Origin: Chitinophagaceae bacterium
Lineage (GTDB): Bacteria; Bacteroidota; Bacteroidia; Chitinophagales; Chitinophagaceae
Direction: 5' to 3'
Assembly (NCBI GenBank): GCA_947459295.1
Contig: CANHCY010000009.1
Location: forward strand, 1 to 64,000
Length of the DNA: 64,000 nt
This document shows positions 26,936-35,988 of this stretch, in pieces; position 1 is the stretch's first letter, and every line of letters starts with the position of its first letter. Both the position numbers and the translations under genes were made by a program. The notes beneath the pieces are model-generated. The model made no database searches. It was given only the letters and a program-made list of their open reading frames with translations, and was not told the DNA's origin.

Positions 26936-28165
26936 ATGGAATTAATTGGACCCATTAGTCAATTAGTGAGTTTACGGGATTTGTCACTTAAAGGCCCCAT
27001 CAATGATAGTGCTCTCCATACAATTTCAAATGCAGGCATTGCTATTGAAAATGGTACCATTGAGGCAGTTGATACTTGGGATGCATTATTAGCGGCGTAT
27101 CCAAATGCAAATATTACCAAACTTAATGAAGCTTATGTTGCGGTTCCTGGTTATATCGATTGTCATACCCACCTGTGTTTTGGTGGCAATAGAGCCCGTG
27201 ATTTTGCACTCCGTAATGCTGGCGTTTCTTATTTAGAAATTGCACAGTCGGGTGGAGGTATTTGGGATACGGTAACCCAAACAAGAAAATGCACAGAAAA
27301 GGAGTTAACGCAAATTGTAATTCAAAACGCGAACAAACAATTACAATTAGGAATAACAACTATTGAGGTTAAAAGCGGATATGGACTTTCGGTAGAAGAA
27401 GAAATAAAAATGCTACGCGCTATACGTAATGGTAACAAGGAAACAGCCGCAGACCTTGTGGCTACTTGTTTGGCTGCACATCTTAAACCCAAAGATTTTA
27501 GTGGCACAAACGAGGCTTACCTTGACTATTTGGTTACAAATTTATTTCCTGTTTTACAATCTGAAAATCTTACAAACCGTATTGATGCATTTATAGAAAC
27601 GTCTGCTTTTTCTGCATCAGAAATCGCACCTTTTTTGCAAGCTGCAAAGGACCTTGGTTTTGATATTACCATTCACGCCGATCAATTTACCACAAGTGGT
27701 TCTGAAGTTGCTGTACAATATGGAGCCCTTTCTGCAGATCATTTAGAAGCATCTGGCGAAAGAGAAATTGAATTACTTGCACAATCACATACCATAGCAG
27801 TTGCGCTACCTGGTGCGAGTGTAGGACTTGGTTGTGCTTTTGCACCAGCAAGAAAAATATTAGATAAAGGAGGTGCACTAGCGATTGCATCTGATTGGAA
27901 TCCTGGATCGGCACCAATGGGAGATTTGGTATGTCAAGCTTCTATACTTGCTACATTTGAAAAACTTACAACTGCCGAAGTATTTGCTGGGATTACGTTT
28001 CGAGCAGCAGCAGCACTTAATTTATTTGATCGAGGAAGACTCATTGCAGGTAATAAAGCAGATTTTGTTTTGTATTCCTCCACCGATTATAGAGACATAC
28101 TTTATTATCAAGGTTCATTACGTCCATCTCAAGTTTGGAAATCAGGAAAATTAGTTACCGCTTAA
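26936..28165 (+). CDS. hutI: Imidazolonepropionase
   Basis: HutI hydrolyses 4-imidazolone-5-propionate to N-formimidoyl-L-glutamate, the third step of histidine degradation. At 409 residues it has the normal length. It is an amidohydrolase-superfamily barrel with the metal motif DCHTHLCFGG and the family segments NRARDFALRNAG, EIAQSGGGIW, KSGYGL, ITIHADQF and ASDWNPGSAP. It begins a cluster with urocanate hydratase and formimidoylglutamase, which supply its substrate and use its product. Upstream, TTACAT and TATAAT-like elements are visible but do not fit the Bacteroidota promoter consensus. Confidence 0.97.
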   Translation: MELIGPISQLVSLRDLSLKGPINDSALHTISNAGIAIENGTIEAVDTWDALLAAYPNANITKLNEAYVAVPGYIDCHTHLCFGGNRARDFALRNAGVSYLEIAQSGGGIWDTVTQTRKCTEKELTQIVIQNANKQLQLGITTIEVKSGYGLSVEEEIKMLRAIRNGNKETAADLVATCLAAHLKPKDFSGTNEAYLDYLVTNLFPVLQSENLTNRIDAFIETSAFSASEIAPFLQAAKDLGFDITIHADQFTTSGSEVAVQYGALSADHLEASGEREIELLAQSHTIAVALPGASVGLGCAFAPARKILDKGGALAIASDWNPGSAPMGDLVCQASILATFEKLTTAEVFAGITFRAAAALNLFDRGRLIAGNKADFVLYSSTDYRDILYYQGSLRPSQVWKSGKLVTA

Positions 28166-28182
28166 TATATTTCATTTTTAAA

Positions 28183-30195
28183 ATGATACAAACCATGACT
28201 TTTAAAGAAATGATTTTGCAGGGCATACCAGATCAACTGCCCAATAAAAAATCAAGAGACGATAAATATTCTCATGCGCCTAAGCGAAAAGATATTCTTA
28301 CGCCCACCGAAAAAAAATTAGCAATCGCAAATGCACTGCGTTATTTTCCAGCATCTTGGCATGCTGAATTGATACTTGAATTTGTAGAAGAATTAAAACT
28401 GTATGGCAGAATTTACATGTACCGTTTTATGCCAGATTATGAAATGTACGCAAGGCCTATACATGAATATCCTGCACAGTCTAAGCAGGCTGCAGCTATC
28501 ATGCTTATGATTCAAAATAATTTAGATCCAGCAGTAGCGCAACATCCGCAGGAATTAATTACCTATGGTGGTAATGGTGCTGTTTTTCAAAACTGGGCTC
28601 AATATCTCATCACCATGAAATACCTGGCCCAAATAACAGACACGCAAACTTTACACATGTACTCTGGGCATCCCATGGGAATTTTTCCGTCCTCTAGTGA
28701 TGCTCCGCGTGTAGTTGTGACCAATGGCATGATGATTCCTAATTATTCTAAACCTGAAGATTGGGAACGTTATAATGCAATGGGTGTTACACAATACGGG
28801 CAAATGACTGCTGGTTCATATATGTATATTGGACCGCAAGGAATTGTGCACGGTACTACCATTACGGTGATGAATGCCTTTAGAAAAAAATTAGGCGCTG
28901 GCATAAGCCCTAATGGAAAAATATTTTTAACAGCTGGCTTAGGCGGTATGAGTGGCGCGCAACCCAAGGCTGGAAATATTGCAGGTTGCATTACAGTATG
29001 TGCAGAAGTTAATGCGAGTGCTGCAATAAAAAGATTTGAACAAGGATGGGTTGATAAGCTTACCCATAACCTCGATGAATTAATTGACATTGTAAAAGAA
29101 GCCGTGTCAAATAAAGAAGTGGTATCTATTGCTTATGTTGGAAACGTTATTGATGTATGGGAGCGTTTTGACACTGAAAATATTAGCGTTGATTTAGGAT
29201 CTGATCAAACCTCACTTCATAATCCATGGGCTGGTGGTTATTATCCTGTAGGACTTTCTTTTGAAGCGGCCAATGATATGATGGCCAATCATCCAGAACA
29301 ATTTAAAGAGGTTGTTCAAGCCTCACTGCGTCGTCATGCAGATGCAATTAATAAACATACCGCAAAAGGGACTTACTTTTTTGATTATGGAAATGCATTT
29401 TTATTAGAAGCGTCAAGAGCTAATGCAGATGTAATGCACGACAATCATATCGATTTTAAATATCCAAGTTATGTGCAAGATATTTTAGGACCTATGTGTT
29501 TTGATTATGGCTTTGGACCATTTAGATGGGTTTGTACATCTGGCACCGACGCCGATTTAAAGTTAACAGATCAAATTGCTGCAACTGTGTTAGAGTCAAT
29601 GCTAGCTGATGCTCCAGCGTCTATTGCACAGCAGTTGCAAGATAATATTACATGGATTAAAGAAGCCGAAAAAAATAAATTGGTGGTAGGTTCTAAAGCA
29701 AGAATTTTATACGCCGATGCAGAAGGCAGAGCAAAAATTGCGGCTGCATTTAATGAAGCGATTGGCAATGGAACCATTACGGCGCCTATTGTTATTGGCA
29801 GAGACCATCATGATGTAAGTGGAACCGATTCGCCGTACCGAGAAACAAGTAATATTTATGATGGCAGTAAGTTTACCGCAGACATGTCTATTCATAATGT
29901 AATTGGAGATAGTTTTAGAGGGGCCACATGGGTGTCTATTCATAATGGTGGTGGGGTAGGTTGGGGCGAAGTAAGCAATGGAGGATTTGGACTTGTATTA
30001 GATGGAACGGATGCATCAAAAACGAAATTAGAAAATATGTTGTTTTATGATGTCAACAATGGTATTGCACGCAGGGCATGGGCTAGAAATAGTGGTTCAC
30101 TGGAAGCTATTGAACGTGAAATGAAAAGAAGTCCCAACTTAACCGTAACCATGCCTAATTTGGTCGATGAAAAATTGTTACAGCAAATTCAATAA
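28183..30195 (+). CDS. hutU: Urocanate hydratase
   Basis: HutU converts urocanate to imidazolonepropionate using tightly bound NAD. The ORF track starts inside hutI at 28135; I prefer the ATG at 28183, and the ATG at 28195 (MTFKEMILQGIP) is almost equally likely. The protein of about 670 residues is longer than the roughly 560-residue proteobacterial type and belongs to the long form. Conserved regions are YGGNGAVFQNWAQYLITMKYL, SGHPMGIFPS, LGGMSGAQPKAG (NAD site) and MCFDYGFGPFRW, whose Cys aligns with the active-site cysteine of the short form. It lies between hutI and hutG. Confidence 0.96.
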   Translation: MIQTMTFKEMILQGIPDQLPNKKSRDDKYSHAPKRKDILTPTEKKLAIANALRYFPASWHAELILEFVEELKLYGRIYMYRFMPDYEMYARPIHEYPAQSKQAAAIMLMIQNNLDPAVAQHPQELITYGGNGAVFQNWAQYLITMKYLAQITDTQTLHMYSGHPMGIFPSSSDAPRVVVTNGMMIPNYSKPEDWERYNAMGVTQYGQMTAGSYMYIGPQGIVHGTTITVMNAFRKKLGAGISPNGKIFLTAGLGGMSGAQPKAGNIAGCITVCAEVNASAAIKRFEQGWVDKLTHNLDELIDIVKEAVSNKEVVSIAYVGNVIDVWERFDTENISVDLGSDQTSLHNPWAGGYYPVGLSFEAANDMMANHPEQFKEVVQASLRRHADAINKHTAKGTYFFDYGNAFLLEASRANADVMHDNHIDFKYPSYVQDILGPMCFDYGFGPFRWVCTSGTDADLKLTDQIAATVLESMLADAPASIAQQLQDNITWIKEAEKNKLVVGSKARILYADAEGRAKIAAAFNEAIGNGTITAPIVIGRDHHDVSGTDSPYRETSNIYDGSKFTADMSIHNVIGDSFRGATWVSIHNGGGVGWGEVSNGGFGLVLDGTDASKTKLENMLFYDVNNGIARRAWARNSGSLEAIEREMKRSPNLTVTMPNLVDEKLLQQIQ

Positions 30196-30200
30196 TTTTT

Positions 30201-31157
30201 ATGAAGCATCATGTAAATCCTTCTTCTACGAATTGGTTGGGCCGACATTCAGATATTCAATTGTACTGGCATGAACTTGTGCAATTAGTTGCTGATATGC
30301 AAATTAAAGAAGGACAGGATCCTAAAGTTGCATTGTTGGGATACGCTGTTGAAGCGGGTGTTCTACGAAATGGTGGCAGAAGCGGCGCAAAAGATGGGCC
30401 TGATAGCATTCGAAAAATGTTAGGGCCGCTGGCCAATCATTTAAATGATGCAGTATCAGTTTATGATTATGGAAATATAGTTGTCGAAGATGACGATATA
30501 GATGCTGCTCAATTATTGATGCGCGATACCATTTATGCTTGTTTACAAGAAAATCATTTGCCTATTATTTTAGGCGGTGGTCACGACGCAGCTTATCCGC
30601 ATTATTTAGGCATTCAAAAATACCTAGAAACTACTGGCCAAACTGTTGGTATTATTAACTTTGATGCTCACTTTGATCTTCGTCCATTAATAGACGGAAA
30701 AGGCCATTCAGGGTCTCCATTTTTTCAAATCGCCAATCAATTTTCAGACTCATTTAATTATTTGATTCTAGGTATTCAAAAAGCATCTAATCCAAAAACT
30801 TTATTTGAAACTGCTTCTTCTCTTCATTGTAATTTTTTGGAAATAGAGCAGTTTAATATAGCACACTGGGATCTTGTAAAAAATAGCATTACTGAATTTA
30901 TTGGATCCGTTGATAAAGTCTATGTAAGTATCGATTTAGATGGATTTTCATCGGCGTATGCGCCTGGTGTTTCTGCCCCTTCGCCACTTGGATTTACGCC
31001 GGAAATAGTATGGAAGACACTAGATGTAATTATACAATCAAACAAATTAGTAAGTGTTGATATGGTAGAATTAAATCCAACATTTGATCCCGACAATGCC
31101 ACGGCTAGATTAGGCGCAAGATGTTTAGAATATATTGTTAGAACAATAAGTCGCTAG
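30201..31157 (+). CDS. hutG: Formimidoylglutamase (ureohydrolase family)
   Basis: This arginase-superfamily enzyme hydrolyses N-formimidoyl-L-glutamate to glutamate and formamide, completing the pathway after HutI. The 318 residues carry the manganese-binding motifs GGGHDAAYPHY, INFDAHFDLRP and SIDLDGFSSAYAPG, and the C-terminal VDMVELNPTFDPDNATARLGA. It begins 5 bases after hutU. The neighbouring hutI and hutU distinguish it from agmatinase or arginase, which share the fold. No histidine ammonia-lyase (hutH) is adjacent on either side. Confidence 0.93.
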   Translation: MKHHVNPSSTNWLGRHSDIQLYWHELVQLVADMQIKEGQDPKVALLGYAVEAGVLRNGGRSGAKDGPDSIRKMLGPLANHLNDAVSVYDYGNIVVEDDDIDAAQLLMRDTIYACLQENHLPIILGGGHDAAYPHYLGIQKYLETTGQTVGIINFDAHFDLRPLIDGKGHSGSPFFQIANQFSDSFNYLILGIQKASNPKTLFETASSLHCNFLEIEQFNIAHWDLVKNSITEFIGSVDKVYVSIDLDGFSSAYAPGVSAPSPLGFTPEIVWKTLDVIIQSNKLVSVDMVELNPTFDPDNATARLGARCLEYIVRTISR

Positions 31158-31164
31158 TATACTT

Positions 31165-32670
31165 TTAGTGACCAAAGCTTCCTTTAAATGCAGGAACATT
31201 TACAAGTTCTAGTGTTATATTTTTTTCGGAAGCTGTATTTTTAAAATTGTAGATAATTTCTAAAATATCTAGATCTATATAATGCGCATTTGTACCATCA
31301 ATAACAACATGCGTTCCGTTTTCAATTTCAAATAGTTTAACAGCCAAGCTACCTTTATTTAAGAATGTCACATGCTCTGTTAACTGAATGGTGATAGCGC
31401 CGCCTTCTTTTTGCTTGTCGTGGTGAATTAAATAATCTCTTCTAAAATTGGCGCGTAAAATATAGAAGATAGCCACAATCATTCCTAGTGCAATCCCTTT
31501 TAGTAAATCGGAAAATTGTATAGCTACTACAGTAATAATAAACGGAATGAACTGCTCCCAACCAAGCTTATACATTTGTTTGAATAGTGAAACTTTAGCT
31601 AGTTTATACCCTACCACAAGTAATACGGCAGCTAAACAGGCCAATGGGATTTTATTTAAAATGGAGGCTAGTAAAATAACGCTTAATAACAAAAACACCC
31701 CATGAATAACAGCCGATAATTTTGTTTTAGCACCTGCATGTACGTTAGCAGAGGTTCTTACAATAACAGCTGTAACGGGTAATCCTCCAATAAGTCCTGA
31801 AATAACATTACCCAAACCTTGTGCTTTTAGTTCACGATTAGTGGGTGTAATTCTTTTTTGCGGGTCTAATTTATCTCCGGCTTCGGTACTTAATAAACTT
31901 TCGAGACTAGCAATAATTGCTATGGTAACAGCTAGTATATAAACTTTGGGTTGTAAAAATCCAGCTATGTCAGGAAACGTAAATTGCTGTGCAAACGCTC
32001 CAATTGAATTAGCTACAGGGAGTTTTACTAGTTGTGTATCTACTAATTGCAAGGCTGGATTGTACACGCCCATCAATTCGTTGATAGCCGTTCCAACAAC
32101 AACAGCAATTAATGCACCAGGTACCCATTTACTGATAACAAACTTTTTAATAAATGGTAGGTCCCAAATTAATATGATCGCAATAGAAATACTTGAGATT
32201 ACAATTGACATAATATGATAAGGCGTTGCTAAACCTTTTACATACCCTACGGCAATGGGAGCTTGTTTTAAAATTAAAATGATGCCAATTGCGGCAAGCA
32301 TTCCTTTAATCACACTTGATGGAAAATAGTAACCGATAACACCAGCTTTTAAATACCCGAGTGCTATTTGAAGAATCCCAGCAAGTACAACTGCTAATAA
32401 GAAAAAGTTATAATGACCAAGGTCATTAATTCCGTTTAATACAATTACAGTTAAGCCCGCTGCAGGCCCTGTTACGCTTACGTTTGAGCCACTAGCGATT
32501 GCAACAACGATGCCGCCAACAATTCCTGCAATGATACCTGAAAATAAGGGTGCTCCCGATGCTAATGCAATACCTAAACAAAGCGGTAAGGCAACTAAAA
32601 AAACAACGAGACCTGCTGGTAAGTCTTCTTTTAAATATTTGAACGTTAATTCTGGTGCTTTGTTTTTCAT
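31165..32670 (-). CDS. SulP-family inorganic anion transporter with STAS domain
   Basis: This is a 501-residue inner-membrane anion transporter of the SulP/SLC26 family. About twelve membrane segments occupy residues 1-400, opening with LPAGLVVFLVALPLCLGIALASGAPLFSG, the typical first helices, and SVTGPAAGLTVIV. A short STAS domain (about 410-500, HVVIDGTNAHYIDLDILEII) is at the C-terminus. Substrate could be sulfate, bicarbonate or another oxyanion; nothing nearby (no carbonic anhydrase, no sulfate-assimilation gene) decides this. It ends 7 bases from the convergent hutG and starts 8 bases after the DUF1569 gene, suggesting co-transcription. Confidence 0.95.
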   Translation of the reverse strand: MKNKAPELTFKYLKEDLPAGLVVFLVALPLCLGIALASGAPLFSGIIAGIVGGIVVAIASGSNVSVTGPAAGLTVIVLNGINDLGHYNFFLLAVVLAGILQIALGYLKAGVIGYYFPSSVIKGMLAAIGIILILKQAPIAVGYVKGLATPYHIMSIVISSISIAIILIWDLPFIKKFVISKWVPGALIAVVVGTAINELMGVYNPALQLVDTQLVKLPVANSIGAFAQQFTFPDIAGFLQPKVYILAVTIAIIASLESLLSTEAGDKLDPQKRITPTNRELKAQGLGNVISGLIGGLPVTAVIVRTSANVHAGAKTKLSAVIHGVFLLLSVILLASILNKIPLACLAAVLLVVGYKLAKVSLFKQMYKLGWEQFIPFIITVVAIQFSDLLKGIALGMIVAIFYILRANFRRDYLIHHDKQKEGGAITIQLTEHVTFLNKGSLAVKLFEIENGTHVVIDGTNAHYIDLDILEIIYNFKNTASEKNITLELVNVPAFKGSFGH

Positions 32671-32678
32671 TATTTAAA

Positions 32679-33143
32679 TTAGATATCTCTAATAATATTT
32701 AAGTGATGGTTGGTATGTACTTTAAAAAACCGAAGTGTTTTAGACACATTCAAATCGCCAAAAACAGGGTGTGTGAAATATTTATTTTTATGCGTAGAGG
32801 CTAGTGTTTGCAAATTGGCCTTTGCAAGCTCAATTGCTTCAACAATTTCTGCTTTAGAAATAGACTTTTTTGGAATTACAATACTTGGTGCTTTTGCTTT
32901 GCCCCTTGGAATGTTATTGGTTAGCAATAACAAGTAATAAGCACCGCTAAATTTGGGGTTTGCTTTTGATGCATCTGAATGGACAATAGCATTTGTTATC
33001 GTGTTGATTACCATGCAACTATGCGCAATATGCCAACCAATATTTTCAGCGGAAACGGACTCATTTAGCTTTTGATACCCTTCAACATAATCTTCTAATT
33101 TATTTAATAAGGCTACATTTTTATTTGAACTGCTAAATATCAT
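32679..33143 (-). CDS. DinB-superfamily protein, DUF1569 type
   Basis: This is a 154-residue four-helix protein of the DinB/YfiT metalloenzyme superfamily. Candidate metal-binding histidines occur at the conserved places: IGWHIAHSCMVIN, near residue 40, and KVHTNHHLNIIRDI at the C-terminus. The segment TLRFFKVHTNHHLNII matches DUF1569 best. The biochemical role of this subfamily is not established; relatives are thiol-dependent transferases. It precedes the SulP gene by 8 bases. Confidence 0.75.
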   Translation of the reverse strand: MIFSSSNKNVALLNKLEDYVEGYQKLNESVSAENIGWHIAHSCMVINTITNAIVHSDASKANPKFSGAYYLLLLTNNIPRGKAKAPSIVIPKKSISKAEIVEAIELAKANLQTLASTHKNKYFTHPVFGDLNVSKTLRFFKVHTNHHLNIIRDI

Positions 33144-33196
33144 GCAATAAATATAGCCATTCTCCCTCTTTTTCCCAATTACATAAACTCTTTATC

Positions 33197-33216
33197 TCAT
33201 TCCGTAAATGGAATGA
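33197..33216. promoter_or_regulatory. Inverted repeat upstream of FecA-like receptor
   Basis: TCATTCC, a 6-base spacer and GGAATGA form a perfect 7-bp inverted repeat 37 bases before the receptor start. Its size and place suit a dimeric regulator site. It does not match a classical Fur box, so the regulator is unknown. Confidence 0.4.
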
Positions 33217-33252
33217 ATTGGTTCGGGGCAACTTTGCAAAAAATTGAACGGT

Positions 33253-35448
33253 ATGTGGGCAAAGCGCAACATTTTTTGGTTGGTTATGGGGTTTGTTTTT
33301 CCAGTTTTGGCGTCAGCGCAAGAAGCCAACGATTCTGCACATATTAAATATTTACCTGATGTAACAATTGTTGGAAAAAATAGTAAGAGTGACTATGCAC
33401 AAATGCCAGAAATTGTTGGAACCAATATATATGCGGGCAAGAAAAACTCGCTTATCATTTTAAATAATGTACAAGGGAATGTATCAACCAATAATATGCG
33501 TCAAGTGCTTTCTAAAGTGCCTGGTATTCATATTTGGGAAAGCGATCCAAGTGGAATTCAAATCGGTATTGCAACCCGTGGCCTCAGTCCAAATAGAAGC
33601 TGGGAATTTAATGTAAGACAAAATGGATATGATATTGCCGCAGATCCATTTGGTTATCCAGAAGCGTATTACAATCCTCAACTACAAGCAGTGCAACGCA
33701 TCGAAATTGTTAGAGGTCAGGGCGCTTTACAGTATGGTCCACAATTTGGTGGATTGGTTAATTATATTTTGCGTAATGGTAACGAATTTAATAAGCCACT
33801 TGTATTTGAAACGCAGCAAACCCTTGGTAGCTATGGACTTTTTAATAGCTATAATGCAATAGGTGGCAAAAAAGGTAAGACGCATTATTATACATTTTTT
33901 GATCACAGAAGCGCAAGTGGGTGGCGCGCTAATAGCAATTATTTTACAAACGCAGGGTATGCAACCATCACCCATCAGTTTAAAGATAATCTTGCTGTCA
34001 CATTTGAACTCATGCATTCGCATATGCGAAGTAAACAGCCTGGTGGATTAACGGATGCTGCGCTTGCAATAAATGCGCAGCAGAGTGATAGAGGTAGAAA
34101 TTGGTTTGATATTACCTGGACTACACCAGCAATCATTGTAAATTATGAATTGAACAAACAAACCAGGTGGAATACAAAACTATTTGGTACCATTGGCAAC
34201 CGAAATAGTGTTGGATTTTTGCAATCAATTCTAGTTAAAGATGAAATAAATACTTCTACAAATACCTATGCAAATAGGGTGGTTAATCTAGATCGGTACC
34301 GAAATTTTGGATTGGAAAGTAGATTTATTACAGCCTATACCCTCGGCAAACAAGATCATAATATTTCTTTTGGAATTAGAGCGTACACCGGGAATACCCA
34401 CAGAGATGCCGAAGGCAAAGGAACTAGAGGAACAGACTATGATGTTTCGGTGGAAGCCGCATTTCCTAATTCAATTTTATTTCGATCTAAAAACGCTGCT
34501 GCATTTGCAGAAAATATTTTTCGTATCAACAATAAATTCATTCTTATTCCGGGTGTTAGAATAGAGTATTTAGAAGGCGCAGCAGGTGGCCGTACTGGTT
34601 TTGATACGAATGGATCTCCCATAGAACTGCAAAATATAAGAAGAAGTAGAACTTTTGTGATGGCAGGTATTGGTGCCGAATATCATGTAGGTGCGTCTAC
34701 AGAATTTTATGCTAACATTACCCAAGCTTATCGCCCTATTCAATTTGCAAATTTACAAGCACCACCAACCACAGATATAATTGACCCCAATTTAAAAGAT
34801 GCTCGTGGCTTTAATTTTGATATTGGATATAGGGGTAAGTTCAAAGACATTTTAAAATTTGATGTTAGTGTTTTTCATTTGCAATACAATAACCGGGTTG
34901 GTATTATTTCAACAAATGGAGGCATGAACCGCTTGGTAACGAATGTTGGTAACAGCTCTAGTAAAGGCTTTGAGAGTTATATTGAGTGCACGCCTATTAA
35001 AATATTTGTAAAAGATTCAAAGTATGATTTGATTGTATTTACTTCTTATGCATATACGGATGCGCGGTATAGCTCGGATCATAAGTTAGCTTCAATAAAA
35101 GGGAAGCAAGTTGAAAATGCGCCCAAAAATATTATTAGGAGTGGTATTACAATGGGCGCTAAAGGATTTTTGTGCACTGCACAAGTAAGTTATGTAGGTG
35201 ATTCATTTAGTGATGCAAACAATACAATCATACCATCATTAAATGGTACTGCAGGTTTGATTCCTTCATACACAGTCACAGATCTTACTTTTTCTTATAA
35301 ATTCAAAAAAGGAATTGAGTGCAAGTCTGGTATCAATAATTTATTTGACGTAACTTATTTTACAAGACGGGCTGGTGGTTATCCTGGCCCTGGCGCATTA
35401 CCAGCCGATGCAAGATCTTTTTTTATTACAATGAGTGCTAAATTTTAA
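33253..35448 (+). CDS. TonB-dependent receptor, FecA-like
   Basis: This is an outer-membrane receptor of about 731 residues, lacking the carboxypeptidase-like N-terminal domain of SusC. The ORF track begins at TTG 33244; the ATG three codons on (MWAKRNIFW) is more likely and still gives a full signal peptide ending in ASAQ. The plug has VLSKVPGIHIWESDPSGIQIGIATRGLSPNRSWEFNVRQNG and VQRIEIVRGQGALQYGPQFGGLVNYILRNG, a pattern typical of the FecA (ferric citrate) group. The barrel ends with MSAKF. No sigma/anti-sigma (fecIR) pair is adjacent, so regulation differs from the classical fec system. The ligand is probably a ferric chelate, by family only. Confidence 0.9.
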   Translation: MWAKRNIFWLVMGFVFPVLASAQEANDSAHIKYLPDVTIVGKNSKSDYAQMPEIVGTNIYAGKKNSLIILNNVQGNVSTNNMRQVLSKVPGIHIWESDPSGIQIGIATRGLSPNRSWEFNVRQNGYDIAADPFGYPEAYYNPQLQAVQRIEIVRGQGALQYGPQFGGLVNYILRNGNEFNKPLVFETQQTLGSYGLFNSYNAIGGKKGKTHYYTFFDHRSASGWRANSNYFTNAGYATITHQFKDNLAVTFELMHSHMRSKQPGGLTDAALAINAQQSDRGRNWFDITWTTPAIIVNYELNKQTRWNTKLFGTIGNRNSVGFLQSILVKDEINTSTNTYANRVVNLDRYRNFGLESRFITAYTLGKQDHNISFGIRAYTGNTHRDAEGKGTRGTDYDVSVEAAFPNSILFRSKNAAAFAENIFRINNKFILIPGVRIEYLEGAAGGRTGFDTNGSPIELQNIRRSRTFVMAGIGAEYHVGASTEFYANITQAYRPIQFANLQAPPTTDIIDPNLKDARGFNFDIGYRGKFKDILKFDVSVFHLQYNNRVGIISTNGGMNRLVTNVGNSSSKGFESYIECTPIKIFVKDSKYDLIVFTSYAYTDARYSSDHKLASIKGKQVENAPKNIIRSGITMGAKGFLCTAQVSYVGDSFSDANNTIIPSLNGTAGLIPSYTVTDLTFSYKFKKGIECKSGINNLFDVTYFTRRAGGYPGPGALPADARSFFITMSAKF

Positions 35449-35459
35449 TAGCACAAAAG

Positions 35460-35786
35460 TTATTGATCTTTTTTACCAGTCGATTGTAAAAGCGTGTCAA
35501 TTTTATCGATGAGTAGGTGAATGGTATTGTTTGTTACTTCTTCTACTTCAATCCCTGATTTAATACCGCCCACATGGTTGGGCGTTGTCATGAGTTCATA
35601 AAAACTTAAATGCATTGATGCTGCTATTTGTTCTATACGGTCTACCGAAATATCTGTTTTCCCGGTTTCTATTTGACTTAGGGCACTTGGCGTAATCTTT
35701 AATTGTACCGCTAAGGCACCCTGTCTGATACCTAAAGACTCTCTGTGTCTGCGTATATTTCTACCGATTATCTCTTTTACTTTCAT
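35460..35786 (-). CDS. XRE-family helix-turn-helix regulator
   Basis: This 108-residue cytoplasmic protein has an N-terminal Cro/C1-type DNA-binding domain (about 5-62, IRRHRESLGIRQGALAVQLKITPSALSQIETGKTD). A short helical C-terminus (about 75-105, VEEVTNNTIHLLIDKIDTLLQ) may serve dimerisation. It is divergent from the second SusC gene and separated from it by 202 AT-rich bases, so it may control that operon or itself. Xre regulators beside SusC/SusD genes are less usual than ECF sigma/anti-sigma, AraC or hybrid two-component regulators. Confidence 0.9.
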   Translation of the reverse strand: MKVKEIIGRNIRRHRESLGIRQGALAVQLKITPSALSQIETGKTDISVDRIEQIAASMHLSFYELMTTPNHVGGIKSGIEVEEVTNNTIHLLIDKIDTLLQSTGKKDQ

Positions 35787-35969
35787 AATTCAAATTTAAT
35801 TTAATTTGGCTTAATGCTGTTTTTTATCAACAAATATTTTCTTTTAATATAGACTATATTTTAATCTACTGAAAAACAATGATTTGTAATAAAAGTTCAA
35901 TAGATTTCTAATTTTTATTTAAAAAAATGATATTTATTTAAAAATAATTTAATTAAATTTAACTTCTAA

Positions 35970-35988
35970 TTAACCAAAATTATAAACG
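35970..35988 (+). promoter_or_regulatory. Conserved 5' leader motif before second SusC gene
   Basis: TTAACCAAAATTATAAACG directly precedes the start codon and matches the leader of the first SusC gene at 17 of 19 positions. A 14-bp palindrome AATTTAATTAAATT lies just upstream at 35946-35959. Confidence 0.5.
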
